Below, one piece after another: positions 1-13,300 of a DNA stretch of 64,000 bases (positions are counted from its first letter, which is position 1; each line of letters opens with the position of its first letter). The DNA lies in the NCBI GenBank assembly GCA_009103225.1, contig RHPI01002533.1, forward strand, positions 361,836 to 425,835, in the 5' to 3' direction. The position numbers were made by a program, and so were the translations under genes. The notes below the pieces were generated by a model. The model was not told the DNA's origin, did not search any database, and saw only the letters and a program-made list of their open reading frames with translations. This stretch comes from Chlorokybus atmophyticus (Eukaryota; Streptophyta; Chlorokybophyceae; Chlorokybales; Chlorokybaceae).

Positions 1-1799
1 AGCAGCATAATGAAGCGCGGTGTTGTTGTTCTTGTCAACAGCATCAGGGTTTGCAGACTTGTCCAGAAGCGCCTCCGCACAATCAAGCTGCCAAACGCAT
101 AGCGTTAATGCATTGCACAGCGCCTGGTAGCTGCTATGACATAAGCTATGCCGTTTACCCGTATTTATACCTCTCCATAACCACATGCAAAGTGCAAGGC
201 TGTGCGTCCCTCGCTATCCTTTTCGTCCTTGTCAGCACCCTCCTCGAGCAGCTTCTTCATTGTCTGTCAGCACACACATGTCACAACACACAGCAACAGT
301 TAAAACCCGCATCCACTTAAGCAACGCCATGCAATTCTGCAAGCACATGGCCAGTACACACCTCCACGTCACCATTGCTTGCACATGAGTGCAGCGTAGG
401 CTCTCCATCCTCTTCTTCATCCCCTTCCTCACCCTCAACACCTTCTTCCTCCTCATCTTCGTCACCCTCAGGCAAACCACCTGGAAAGCCTCCAGGCATC
501 ATACCCGGAGGGAAGCCACCCCCCGGGAAACCACCCCCCATAACTGAACCAAGCTTGCCGAGAATTTCGGGGTCATTCCAATATCTGCAAACAACAGGTG
601 ATGCGCAGTGCAGAGATCAACAACCCAGCTTAATCACAGACCAACACATGGAACATGGCCGGAATGTTTCAGCTGCCAGCATCAGCACCTTTCGAACAAG
701 CAATCAACCGAGCTTGCATCGCATTCAATCAGACACCTACTTCATCATGGCAGCTGGCCCTCCGGTCTCAATTTCCTGCAAGATGGGCTTCAACACTGGA
801 TCCTCCTTCAGCTTCTCCATACGCTGCTGCATTTCCTGTTGGTATGACGGGTTCTGCATGCTCCGCATGATGTTTGCCATCTCTGGGTCTTGCTGCAAAT
901 GACATATATCAGTGCACTGCAAGCAACCCGTGTCCCATGCAGACTATGCAAGAACATGCCGGCACCCAGTATGAACATGCGCCAAAAACGCTTCAGCAAC
1001 AAAGACAACGCAGGTGTTATAAACTGTCAGCTGCTTAGAACCTGCATGAGCTGCGAGCCCAGTTGCTCTGCCATTCGCATGAACTGCGGGTTCTGCATGA
1101 CGGATGACATGGCATTCATGTACTGGGTGGGATCAATGACGGGTTGCTCTGCAACTGCGCCGCCCTGTGCACTGCGGCTAGCTCCCATTGTGGCTTGCAG
1201 CTGCTGCGTCATCTGTGCAAAAGCGGGGTCCTGTGCAATCTGCTCAGCCATCTGTCGAATGCTGGGGTCCTGCGCCAGATTGCATGGTCATATGACCAGT
1301 AGTCAGGAAACTGAGGAACCTGATGAAACTGATAAAAAGTGTACAGAAGCAACGCAGTTGTCGAGTTTTTGGCCAGCCAATAACAATGTCAGCGGACAGT
1401 ACATGAGGCATGCATGGTGTCCTTTCGCATCGTGCTGTACAGGGCAGCACTCACGTTGAGAACGTTGCTCATTGCAGAGAAGTCGAAAGGGCTGGGAACA
1501 GCGCCTGCGGGCGGTGCACCTGCCGTGGCGTTTCCATTGGCGTTGCCGCCTGCATGCAGCGGAAGCATCCTATGATAAGGGGATCACAGCGCGCAAAAAG
1601 ACGAAAAAGGCGCAGAAAGGTTCGCAGCAACTTATGTGCAGCTACAGGTGCACCGCGCTAGCACCGGCACGACCAGCAAGGATGTAGTTGGCATTTTTCG
1701 AGGGCATGCAGTCCACCTCACAGGCGTCCTACAGAGTGCACAACCGCCACCCCCAGAACACCCTCACTTACCGGCGGGGGTGCTGTCCTCGCCTGCCAT
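1..1799 (-). CDS. AKR2: AKR2-like ankyrin-repeat chaperone for plastid outer-envelope proteins (3' end outside window)
   Basis: Seven exons are visible: 1772-1799, 1455-1549, 1042-1269, 741-892, 362-584, 171-263 and <1-87. All phases agree. The start at 1799 gives a short N-terminus ([10 protein letters not shown]). Next come a conserved PFDFSAM segment, two STI1-type helical modules ([17 protein letters not shown] and [11 protein letters not shown]), the [12 protein letters not shown] motif typical of AKR2, an acidic stretch, and at least two ankyrin repeats ([23 protein letters not shown]) cut by the window edge. In plants AKR2 binds nascent tail- and signal-anchored proteins in the cytosol and delivers them to the chloroplast outer envelope; that role is inferred here. 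An unusual feature is a Gly/Phe/Pro/Met-rich insert ([17 protein letters not shown]) between the second STI1 module and the acidic stretch. The gene is divergent from SOQ1. Confidence 0.88.
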
Positions 1800-2045
1800 C
1801 TCGCTCGGCACTCTCTCCCCTACCCTTGGTTTCCGCCGCTGCTTGGTCCCTTCTCCTCCGCCGCCGCCGCCGCAGCAGCCGAACCTACTCGTCACCTTCG
1901 TATCTAGGGTTTTGGGCTCAGAACCAGATGACTGTGCTCAGTAAGTTTCACTGAACTTCACGAACTTGCTTGCCACATGTGACTCGGGCACGATGTGAGG
2001 CGGAGCAGTGCTCGGGGTCGTGTCTGTGCATTGCCAGCTGGCGGC
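1800..2045. promoter_or_regulatory. Shared upstream region of AKR2-like (-) and SOQ1 (+)
   Basis: Only 246 bp separate the two start codons. The stretch must therefore hold both 5' UTRs and both core promoters, or the promoters reach into the neighbouring gene. I see no clear TATA box. The part nearest AKR2 has a run of CCG triplets (about 1858-1872). Confidence 0.5.
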
Positions 2046-5000
2046 ATGGCGCAGCAGGCGGCGTCGGTGAGGGCGGTGTGGGGCCTGCTGCCGCCTGTCT
2101 GTCCTCCGCATTGCAGGTTGAGGGGTAGGGAGGCGGAGCGGAGCGTCTCTGGGCGCGCTGCCGTGTCGAAACAGGCCCTGCCTGCAGCTCTGGGTGGAAG
2201 GCGGCGAAGGGCAAACGGAGGAGCGGGGGGAGCTGGTGGTGGCGCTCAGTCTCACGGTTGTGCGAAAAGTAATGCTCGACCAACCAGCTGCACTGCGACC
2301 TCGCCCGCCGACGTTGCTCCTGATGTCGCTGCTAGTGCTTCAGCTGTGCCGGTCGCCGCCGTGCTGTTTGATATGGACGGCGTGTTGTGCGACAGCGAGG
2401 CGCCATCCAGGGCCACCGCTGTGGAAGTTTTCCGAGAGCTAGGGTATGAAGTAACGCAGGAGGACTTTATTCCTTTTGCTGGCACAGGTACTACTGTGCA
2501 GGGCACACTAGTTTCCTTACCGTCAGCTTTCTCCTCAAGAGTATCAATGTGTTCGTAGCTCTTCTTGAGGTCAGCATCGGCGTGCAAGCCTTGGTATTGT
2601 ATGGTAATGCTGAGTGTGCTCGGCCAGTTGCAGCGGTTCAACCAGGCCATGCATATGCTTGGCGAGTGAGTGCAACACCGTGTAGCTGTGGCTCCCTATC
2701 GCACTCAGTGTACTACTTCAGAATTGAGTACGTCAATCTGCCTCGGTGTTGGTGTACGTTGCATGACAACATGCGACTTAACAGGCTGATTCGCTGCAGC
2801 GCTTTGCGTGTTGACTGTGACTACCAGCGGTCAGTTTAGGTAGTCCAAAGCAGGTGCATCGCACGAACAATACACCCTCTTGCATGCGCAGCAACCATTG
2901 ATGCATGCATGCGCGAACATGACGAGCGCCAAGGTTATGCAAGCTCACAGCTGTACACCTTCAGGTGAGGCAAATTTCCTAGGTGGTGTAGCAAAGGTGT
3001 ACAACGTTCCAAGCTTTGATCCAGAAAAGGCCAAGCAGCGCTTTTTTGAGCTCTACATCAGCAAGGTTTGTTGTTCACATCCTGAACTGTGCATATACTT
3101 GCTTTGTGCATTGAATGTTCACTTGTTACGCATTTCCTGGTTGAATGCGGCACAGTTTTGCTTGGTGAATGCGCTCTCAGAGGTATATGCTGACAAGGAT
3201 TAGGATTTTTTACGAAGCGACGTAGTTGCTCATCAAGCAGTCACACGCATAAAGTGAACTGCAATGCATACACTTTGGCATTAAGCACTTTGGCATTTGT
3301 GCACCCCTGTTCTGTTTGGCAGTATGCACAACCTGGAGCTGGCATCGGGTTTTCTGGTGCGCTCGAGCTCATAGAGAAGGTAGCCGCTCTTTGCCTATCT
3401 TGTAGTCCCAGCATGCAGCAATGGGGGACGGTCTGTGCTTGAGCTGCACCCTGCGCGTGAACCTCCCAGTCAGCCCTGGTACACACTGTGCTACTTGTGT
3501 ACTTAGCAGTCTCATTGTGCTTCCCGAAACAGTGCAAGGAAGCAGGGCTCAAGATGGCGGTGGCCTCCAGTGCTGACCGCATTAAGGTCAATGCCAATTT
3601 GACAGCCGCTGGCCTGCCACAGTCCAAGTACGTGCTGGAACTGAGTTGAGCATGAGGCACTCTGTTGTTGTTGGTATGAAAATGCATGCAGCACAGCAGA
3701 TGAAGCCCAGTTACACTGGAGATTTTTCATCATAGTCTGCAGTTACTGCGCTGCAATTGTGGGCGAGGATGACTTGCTATGGTGTTGATATTATGCCATG
3801 CACGTGTCCTACAGTTTTGGGTCCATTATGTCAGCTGACAAGTTTGAGAGGCTGAAACCATTCCCGGACATCTTTCTGGCAGCGGCTGAAAGTCTTGGCG
3901 TTCCTCCAGAACAGGTAGCTATGCGGCTTGTCTTTGCCTGACCAAACTCATTTCCCATTGTAGTATACAGGCTAATTTGTTCTGGGTTGTAGTGTGTGGT
4001 GATTGAAGACGCACTAGCAGGAGTTCAAGCAGCGCGTGCTGCTGGTATGAGGTGGGCTTCAGTATTACTGCAGTAGTATTGCAATTGAGTTGCACATCCT
4101 TCAGTACAGTTTGGTCCTCTTGCATGGTTTCCAAGTGCATAGGGCTGATGTTTTGCTGGTGTCGTGCAGATGCATTGCAGTCACCACAACACTCGATGCA
4201 GACGCGTTGCAGGCCGCATCTCCTGACCTTATCCTTCCGGATATTTCGCATATTACCATTGAGCAGATCATGTCACTACCTGCACCTCCCCCTGGTACAT
4301 TTTTTGGAGTCACTGGCAGGGTCGTGGTTGCTATTGCTTGGTGCAGTGCACACATTCCTGAAAGACACTGTAACATCATAAGTCGTGCAGATGCACCAGC
4401 AGAAGCAGAGGCTGCTGCAGAGAGGTTACAGAGCTCCATAGAAGCAACAAGCAGCTTCAGCAACACATCTGTTCAGCTAGAAAGTCGCAGCTCTTCGTCC
4501 GGAGGGTATTTTTGTTCTGATTTGCTCCGCAAACTGCAGTGTTTTGCTCGTGGTGAGCCGTACTAGTCTGGTTTGGCTAATGGCAAGTTGTGTTCAGGCT
4601 CTCTGGAACGACCAGAAGTAGATTAATCCGCTTTGCCGCTTTGGTGGGAGGTGTTGCTGGAATGAGCATTGTCGTTACGCGTTTGAAGGTAACACTGCCT
4701 GCACTGACTATGCATCATCATGAAAAGCACAAACTTGGTGCATGTTGTAGGAAGACAGAAGTGTGAAGCATTTTCTGCGCAAGTATAATGTTGGCATAGT
4801 CGTAGAAATTGGGATCATCGCTTACGCAGCACTGTCATTCAACTATGTTCGTAAGGTACTAATGTGTATGGGGCTGGAATGCAGCTGCTTGAACATGCAC
4901 TTGCTGCATTATAACACCTTGTCTGGCTGCCAACAGACCATGCAGTACGCATCCCCGATGGCGATCTGGAACACGATATTTGGTGCTGGAAATCCGATGG

Positions 5001-5412
5001 CAGAAGGTTTGTGACATCGCCTGCAATTGAAGGCTTACTATATGCCTGCTGACTTCAATGCGGTGCGCAGCTAATTTTGCAGGATCAGAAAGGATGCAAA
5101 TGCTACAGCGGTATTTTGCAGACATGGAAAGCAGGTGGGCATGTTGAAAGTCTGCAACCATTAGCATGGTCAGCTATGATAATGCACCCTGTCAACATGC
5201 TGAAGTCTGGCTTATCACTACCCATGTGGCATCCCAGTGGGAAAGGTCGGACTGTTCCAGAGTTTCCAAGTGGGCAACGGTGGTTTAATTCCCCGCCATT
5301 GCGATTGGCCAAGGTGCGAAACTTCCTTGTTGCGCTTGATGCAATAGGCAAGATGTGTACTAATGTGCGGGCTTTGCCATAGGAGTTGAAAGGCCAAGTG
5401 GTCGTGCTGGAT

Positions 5413-5445
<33 letters not shown>

Positions 5446-7855
5446 ATTCTGCCCGAACTGGCTTCTCTCGAACGCAAGTATGCTGGCCAGCCAGTCACCG
5501 TCGTGGGTGTGCACTCCGCCAAATTTGACAATGAAAAGGACGATGATGCCATACGCAATGCTGTCCTTCGCTACGACATATCGCATCCTGTAATCAATGA
5601 CAAGGATATGGCGCTTTGGCACGACCTGGGGATCAGGTGTGGTTATTGCTAAGCGTGCCTGCGCCTTGTGCAAGCACATGCCACTGTGAGCTAGGCTTTG
5701 ATGTGCTTGCCATACTAACAATGTGGTTGCCGTATTGTTATATACTGGCTGAATACGGTACGCTGTTGTTCAGTGCATGGCCAACACTTGCGTTGGTGAG
5801 CCCGACTGGCAAGCTTCTCGCGCTTCTACCCGGCGAGAGTCATGAGAAGGACTTGGACGAGTTGCTGCAGGCCGCTTTACAGTACTACAGCAGCCGAGGC
5901 ATGCTGTCGGAGACGCCTGTGCCCATGACTTTGGAACGAGAGAAGGCAGCTGGGGCCTCCCGACTGCTCTTCCCAGGAAAGATTGCCACACACATCCCCT
6001 CCAACCGTCTGTTCATATCGGACAGCAGCAACCATCGTATCATAGTCACTACACTCGAGGGGAACTTCATTGCGCAGATCGGCAACGGCGCGCCTGCGCT
6101 GCAAGACGGCGCTACTGAAGGTGTAATTGATGCAAATACAGCAATGGTCTATGAGCTGCGCGACAACACTTGTCTCACACCAAGCACATGTTGCAGAGGC
6201 CTCCTTCAACCGACCACAAGGGGTGGCTTATGATGCTGCGCGCGACGTATTGTATATTGCAGACACTGAGAATCACGCGCTACGAGAAATCGACCTTCAG
6301 GTCCGCTGTTAAAGCCTGAATCGGACGCTGTGGTGGTGGCATGTGCACTGATTGGGCCTTGTACTACAGAAAGGAACCGTGCGCACACTAGCAGGCAATG
6401 GCACCAAGGGTGCAGACTACAAAGGTGGTGGCAGCGGGCGCTCTCAGGTCCTCAATTCGCCATGGGACGTGTGCTTAGACACAGGCAGGAAGTGTCTATA
6501 CATTGCAATGGCTGGGTCACACCAGATATGGCGGCACGACCTTGTCACTGGCACCACGTCACAATTCAGTGGCAACGGTTATGAGCGCAACTACAACTCC
6601 CGCAGTGGCAGTGACACGTCATTTGCACAACCATCTGGCCTTGCACTGTCGCCTTCTGGCGACAAGCTGTATGTGGCTGACAGTGAGAGTAGTTCAGTGC
6701 GCGCTGTTGATCTTGCGACTGGCGGGTCAACCTCCTGCGTGGGTGGTGATCCACTCTTTGCAGACAACCTTTTCCGCTTTGGTGATAAGGATGGCTCTGG
6801 CAGCAATGCACTGCTGCAACATCCTCTAGCTGTCTTGTGCACAGCGGATGGCACAGTCTATGTTGCAGACTCGTACAACCACAAAATCAAACGCCTGGAC
6901 TCGACTGCCACCACTGTCAATACTTTGGCTGGCACTGGCAAGCCTGGGTTGCGCGATGGCCCAGCCATGAACTCCCAAGTAAGCCCAATGCTGCTCAGTC
7001 AACAACTTGCGACATGTTCATATGCATAAAGCTGTGTAATAATGCTGACAACTGGTTTGTGCAGCTGTCTGAGCCAGCAGGCTTGGCTGAGGGTCCTGAT
7101 GGCAAGCTCTTCATTGCCGACACCAACAACAGTCAGATCCGCGTCATTGACTTGAAGGCCGCCAAGTCTCCTATCACAACCCTGGACCTGTCAAGTGTTC
7201 CTCCTGTCTCTGCTCCTACTGCAGTTGAAAAACCCTCCCGCAACCGGCGCAGCCCGCAGCTAGTGCGCCTTGAGACCCCGCTGTCTGGCGAGCAGGGCGA
7301 GCTTGTTTTAAGCATCACTCTTCCTGACGGGTACCATTACACGAAGGTAACACGTCAAACCCCAGGATATTCAACCGCAGCAGCCTCTGTTGCTCTACCA
7401 TTGCTTGCTGTAACCACCACAATATCTGTGTACGATAAGCAGGGCACAAGCAGCACATATGAGGTCCAGATGGACATACCGGATGTGATTGCTGTACAGC
7501 CCCCTGCTGGACGCCTGGACGGCACAAGATCGCCAGTGCTCAGGTGGCGACGGCTCGCAGAGGGTGATGTGACAGCAACAGTAGCCTGCAAGGTGACGTA
7601 CTTCATCTGCAACACTGCATGCGTCTAGTCCAGTAATTGTTCTAGTCCAAAGGTTTGTTGTGACCGTTGTTGAAGGATCTGGATCTGGTTGTTGCATTGC
7701 AGGTGTACTTCTGCCAAGACGACGATGTTTGCCTGTTCAAGTCTATCAATTTTGAGGCCTCATTTTCGAGTGCCTCATCCGGTGGAAACAATTCGACATT
7801 GAACTATGATGTACCTGCATCTGCACCACAGATTGTTTCGCCATTTGCAAGCTAG
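2046..7855 (+). CDS. SOQ1: SOQ1-like thylakoid protein: HAD hydrolase, membrane helix, thioredoxin-like, NHL repeats
   Basis: About 20 exons: 2046-2487, 2965-3065, 3323-3379, 3533-3627, 3815-3914, 3993-4051, 4170-4294, 4391-4505, 4598-4688, 4937-5006, 5083-5134, 5238-5313, 5383-5636, 5774-6120, 6197-6300, 6370-6978, 7065-7346, 7464-7592 and 7703-7855. Domain order matches plant SOQ1: a transit-like Arg/Ala-rich N-terminus, a HAD phosphatase (motif [13 protein letters not shown]; later [11 protein letters not shown]), a membrane segment ([15 protein letters not shown]), a thioredoxin-like domain with [13 protein letters not shown] repeats ([36 protein letters not shown]), and a C-terminal domain with a [10 protein letters not shown] motif. 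In Arabidopsis SOQ1 spans the thylakoid membrane with Trx/NHL in the lumen, and it prevents the slowly reversible antenna quenching qH. The intron 7347-7463 ends at a GAG acceptor chosen for phase; it could also be read through in frame. No damage is seen. Confidence 0.95.
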
Positions 7856-10307
7856 ACAAGATGTGGAACTTGTTGACGCTGAATATGTTGCTGGTACTGT
7901 ATTGTGGACCACTGCTGAAGGTAACGAGATACACGAGGCAAGCCTGCAACACCTGGTTTTGATTGCCATCTAGTGTCTGCATGTGCCCCTTCCCACCTTA
8001 GCTTGCCCGCCTGGCCTCGTCCTGCTTGCTGCATTCACACATAAAGGTACACATGCCTCAGTAAGACTTGGTCAAGGTTGAGGGTTTCGTGGATGTGGTG
8101 GGTAGCGCATGGCGCTGAGTTCTACGTTTTTGTTTTTGCCCTGCCCTGGAGTGTGCTTTGAGCCATGCCCTGGTGTGTGCTTTGTGCCCTGTCAGTGATT
8201 TGAGTGTGGCAGGAGGGTGTGCGTCGGTCTGGACTCTGCTGTGCCCATGGTCTTCCTTGTGCCTTATTGGTTGCGTGGCGCCTATGATACATTAAGTCTG
8301 TCTCATTGCTTGGAATGGCTGCAGTCAGCCATGAAGGTAGTGATGTTTTGGCAAGGGTTATGCGTATGGGGTGCTGTATCATACATGCTCTAAGCGTGTG
8401 TGTGCGTTTGATGTAAAGATCAATGCAACACATGGCAGCACATACTCGCACACATACTCTGCACAACACGAAGTGCGCTAAAGTCGCATAGCACATGGCA
8501 GTAGAACTAGCGTTAGGGTGAAGAGTAGTGAAGTAGGTGGTGGTAGAGTGTCCTTAGCCCGGTGGTGGTCATTGAGGTGAGTGTTGTTGCTGTTGAGAGT
8601 CATGTCCATGCATGTGTCGTGCTTGTGGCATATACCTCATTGCATACTTTGTACACATAGTGCTGCCATGTAGTACTGCTCACCGCCAGCATGTGCTCTG
8701 ATATACAATGTTGCCGTCTTTGTTGTGGCCACTCTGCTTGCCCTGCTATGCATCTCTGCCTGTGCACACATGTTTGTACATGACATACAACAATCTATAC
8801 CCTAAACATTATCATGGAGTTGATAGAAACACATAGTGCGACATTGATGAAAATTGGAATTGCAACTTGCTTCCAAGTGACTTCCGATGAGTCATCACAT
8901 CGTTACCCATGAAACATGCACGAAGCACCCGCAATAGCATACACATAACTCGCCACACCTTGTTTATGTTGAAAAGGTACAAAGTAAACACCACAATACC
9001 ACAGCATAACAGCTAGCCGGTGCATGCAGGGTCGATACCGACATTAGTATAAGTTTGTGACATAAACTTCATATAACTATATACACATGCCTTTTTTCTC
9101 AATAGCACGTCACCTAGTCAGAGATTTGACATTAGACCATCATTAATGATTTGACAAAATTTGGCAACAACTTTCATAAATATTTTGTGTATGTCTGTGT
9201 TGCAGACATTATACTTGCAAATTCGTTTGATACTTGTAACGCCACACATGTGTTGTGCACGTGCATTTTTTCCTACATTCATTTTATAAAGCACATGAAG
9301 ATCAATTCACAGTTAATTAGACGGATCACTTGCATTTCAGCATGCATTACTATTGTACTAAGTGTTAAGTAAGGTGTCGAGGAAATATGCGGCCTTTGCA
9401 TCCAAATTGCGTTTTGCTTGCCATTCTTCAACTTTTAACCACACGGTTCAACCACTTCGGGTATGTCTGGTGTAGGCTTCACCAATTCTGCATACTGCAT
9501 CAGTAGGCAATTCTGTAATGTTACTTGGCCTAAAAGGTGCATATCCATCTTCATGAGTGCGAATGATACAAACAAGCATCGATACCTATTCAATCCACAA
9601 AATCTTATCGTAGTCTTGCAAGTATGCTGATGCGGTCATGAATATCAATAGTGCGTAACGCAATATCCTGAATGATGCATGATGATGTGTTAATGCAACA
9701 TGTTAATGTTATGTATGAGATGTTAACATCAATATAATTCAAGTAATAAACATATACTCTACACTATAAAAACAACTTTTGCACATGTTAATCATGTGTG
9801 TGTAATAGTAAACTGTCTTATATTCAGCAATAATGCAACTATGAATCTCAACAAACTTGTATGTGTTTCACTTATGCAAAAATAAATCATAATTTAATAA
9901 ACTGCAGTTATGGTATCAAGTTTTAATGACTTGGTCAATAAGAGCCATTCAAACAAAAGCAATCATATCAATTTGTAATAAAATGTGTATATATCAATGA
10001 CACGACACATATACTATACATGTTAAAAAAATGTGTCTTTAATGATTAATGCAAATGAGTTTTTGTACCTAATTTCCCTTTCGATTGAATGGGTGCATGT
10101 TGTACGCGATATCCAGAAAATTCAGTTCAGTTAGAACCAACTTAACAACAAAGTTGTTAAACAAACTCGTTACTTTATTCAAGTGCTTAATGAACTCTTG
10201 GTAATGACCTTGTTGCTATTGCAACAGCCTCTCGTTGTTTGAGGGCCGTCTCGATATCCACGTCGCTATAAATAACATTTCCTTACACCGCTCCACCACG
10301 CTGCCAC
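7856..10307. other. Gene-free stretch, AT-rich from about 8.8 kb
   Basis: This holds the SOQ1 3' UTR and then spacer. A short direct duplication of a CCCTGG..TGTGCTTTG unit lies near 8138-8192. From about 8.8 to 10.2 kb the sequence is clearly AT-rich compared with the flanking genes, with many stop codons in all frames. A small palindrome (TTAACAACAAAGTTGTTAA) lies near 10141-10159. I recognise no gene, RNA or mobile element. Confidence 0.5.
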
Positions 10308-13300
10308 GTGGCGGGCCGGGAGCCCTCCTGCATCGCCGCCTGCTCCGCCGCCGCCGCCGCCGCAGCCACGCCGGCAATGGGGCTGTCAGCGCGGGCCAGG
10401 CTGGAGCCTATCCAGCAGCCGCTGTCGCCGCAGATGACCTCCAAAGTGGCGGCGGCGGTGTCAGTGGCCACTCGCAGCAGCAGCACCACTCTGACCTTGC
10501 TGCCGCCTCCAATGGCTATGCCGGTTGAGGCGCCTGCAACATTGGGTCAGTTGAATGACAATAATCTACATGGTTTGTTGTTTCACTACATCACCTTTGT
10601 TGATTGTGGGTTGTGAGAGTAAGTAAGCAACACTGCGTGGTAACTGGCAAGGCTGCCGCTGTGCTCAAACAAGCAGTCGCATGCTTGTGTTATGTATCTA
10701 TCTTGACTGCATAGCATGGCACCTGCAGAAAATAGCAACAAGGCAGAAAGGCCAAACACAAGCGCAAGTAACATGCAGCCAGACATTGCTGAGTCGCATC
10801 TCACAGTGAGAGTCTAAGTTGCAAGTTGAGGTGATTGTCGTTGCAATGGTTAGAAACAGTGCAGCATGCGGCCAGCCAACAAGCAAAAATCCGCCCCCCG
10901 CTACAACCTTCACATCAACACCATTTCCACCGCCAACAACATGCCCCATACACAGGCAGCACATGACATGCATGTTTTGCTCTGTGCGCGATCATGCAAA
11001 TGCAAGCTGTTGTTGTCACAGCATCTAACCCGCAACGCATTATACGCATACCGGTTTCCAACCCCACAGCATGCGTGACATCACCCACCCATTTGCGCAG
11101 ATTACGCGTGGATGTCGTCTCTCTTCACTCAGTCTCAGTCGCGCCGCATGCGCGAGCGCCACGCGGCCGCGCTCCAGCGCATCGCGCGCGCACACCCAAA
11201 CGGACTGGCAAGCAAACAGCAACACTGACTTCACAACTCTCGATGTCTTTCTTCAATAACCCACCCGGCACTTGTGTGTGTCTGCACAGCCCGTGCGGGA
11301 GTTACCTGAGATCCAGCTCGTGATGGAGCACGCTTTGGACGCCCTGGAAGACGAGGACAAGGAGGAGGAGGAGGAGGAAGGAGAGGTGGCCAACAGAGAC
11401 AGCTATGCGCAACACAACAGCGCATGGATGCTAGTGGACCCGTTGTGCCAACTCATAAGGTGGGTGTACACCCCTGTGAGTAAGTGAATGACCATGCGTG
11501 CGTGCGTGTCGGTCGCAAACAGAGACTGTCATTGTGTGTTATCAGGAAGACTCTTGCCTGCCTCCTCCACGTTGTCATCAACGTTGACATTGTAATCGTT
11601 ATCCCGTAGGCTGGCGTGCGTGCCGTTCGTGCGCCGGAGCGCCTCGGACGAAGGCCGCATGTGGTCTCATGCCGCGAGCTTCCTCGCCGCCGTCGCGCGC
11701 GTCTTTGGCAACCGCAACAATGACGACGACAACGAGGACAACAACACCGTGTCGTGCTACCCAGCGAGGCTTCAGGCCGCCGCCGTAGAGGTAATGTGGC
11801 TTGATGGTGCAAACAGAGAGATATGTGTATTGTGCTGCGAGATGAGTGGGATCTTTACCAACGTCGTCTCATTTTTAGTTTGTGGCTACCTTTGCTACTG
11901 CATATGGGAACGAACCGTCGACGACAGAGTTGGCCAGAAGCTTTGTCGCGACGACGCCAGCAACAACAACAACATCAACAACAACATCAGCACTGACACA
12001 AACAATGTCGACACAATTCGGCGGCTCCTGCTTTGCAGCTGCCAGCCTCTCACTCTTTAAGTAAGTTGGCCATACCGCACTTATCCACCACACACGCACG
12101 TGCAGACATGACCATCATCTCCCCAACAGGAGTTTCCCGCCGGCGGGTGGTGCTGCCTGGTCCTCCGCATCGTTACCGATGTCACCCACGGCGACTTGGA
12201 TGTCCTCGTCGTACGAGGCGACGGCGACGGTAGCTACCGAGTCGGCCCGCGTGCGGGCGTGGATCAAGCACCAGCGCGCCGTGGAGGCTAGCGGCATCGG
12301 CCCCGCCATCGCCAACCACCTAAGGCAAGAGCAGGGGACTTGCACCACACACACGCACACGTCCCCACGCACGTACACAAACGCTTACACACGCACTCAA
12401 GACCCATACATACCCACGCTCCTGCACACGCACGCGCACGCGCATGTGCGCACCCACCCTCACTTCTTCACCCACCAACTCAGCACCACCTTGTCATTGC
12501 CATACCAGGCTCCTGTCTCTCTCCCCCTCCCCTCCCCCCCTCTCCCTCTCCCCCCTCCTCCCTCCCCTCCTGCGCGCCCTGCCCTCCCTCACCCGCCGAC
12601 CCGCCACGCTCCCGCTCTCTCGGCGACACCGACGCGCACTCCTCGGCGCACTCGGGAGGATACTGCTGCACCAACATCAACAGGGAGGTGACGGTGATGG
12701 GGATGGGGAGCTACGTGATGGTGGACGTGATGGTGATGTGGTGAGGCAGCTGGCGATCAGAGTGGCGTGGAACGTGCTGGAGGGGGCGCCGGCGGAGGAG
12801 AGAGGGTGCGTGCGTGCGTGCTTGCTTGGGGATGTTGGGGATGTCGTGTTGGCGTGCGTGGATGTGCATGGTGGGTTGAAGTATAGTGTGATCATTGTGA
12901 GCAGGCTTGTTGGTAACGATGTCGGTGAGGGACCACCCACGAAGGCGGTCGAGTGCACATCTGAGCAAGGTGATTATCACCAGCGAGTGGCAGTAGCAAT
13001 GGCGATTTCAGGAGCTGATAGTGATGAAACGGTATCAGTCACGCTGAGCCTGAGTAAGTCCTCGCTTGCATATATCACTCGCCATTCTGGTTGCCCGGTT
13101 GCGCAAGACAAGCCAAATGAAGGTGACAGCAGCCGCTCACTAGCTCCCCGCCTTGCAGTTGACGAGCACGATGAAGCGAGGCCGTCACTGCAAATACGTC
13201 AAGAGGATGGCACCTGGTTTGCGGACGCACTCGCCAAGTAAGCAAGTGTGCGCGTGCGTGTGCGTGTACGCGCTTATGAACCTGACTGACCATTCATGCC

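Noticed and set aside
4763-5014. Frame with a hydrophobic segment inside SOQ1 ([14 protein letters not shown])
   Set aside because: It is intronic (4689-4936): the preceding in-phase reading hits a stop, and joining 4688 to 4937 restores the conserved MQYASP..IWN segment.
9027-9045. tRNA T-loop-like GGGTCGATACC
   Set aside because: No acceptor stem, D-arm or anticodon arm can be built around it. I found no convincing tRNA in the window.
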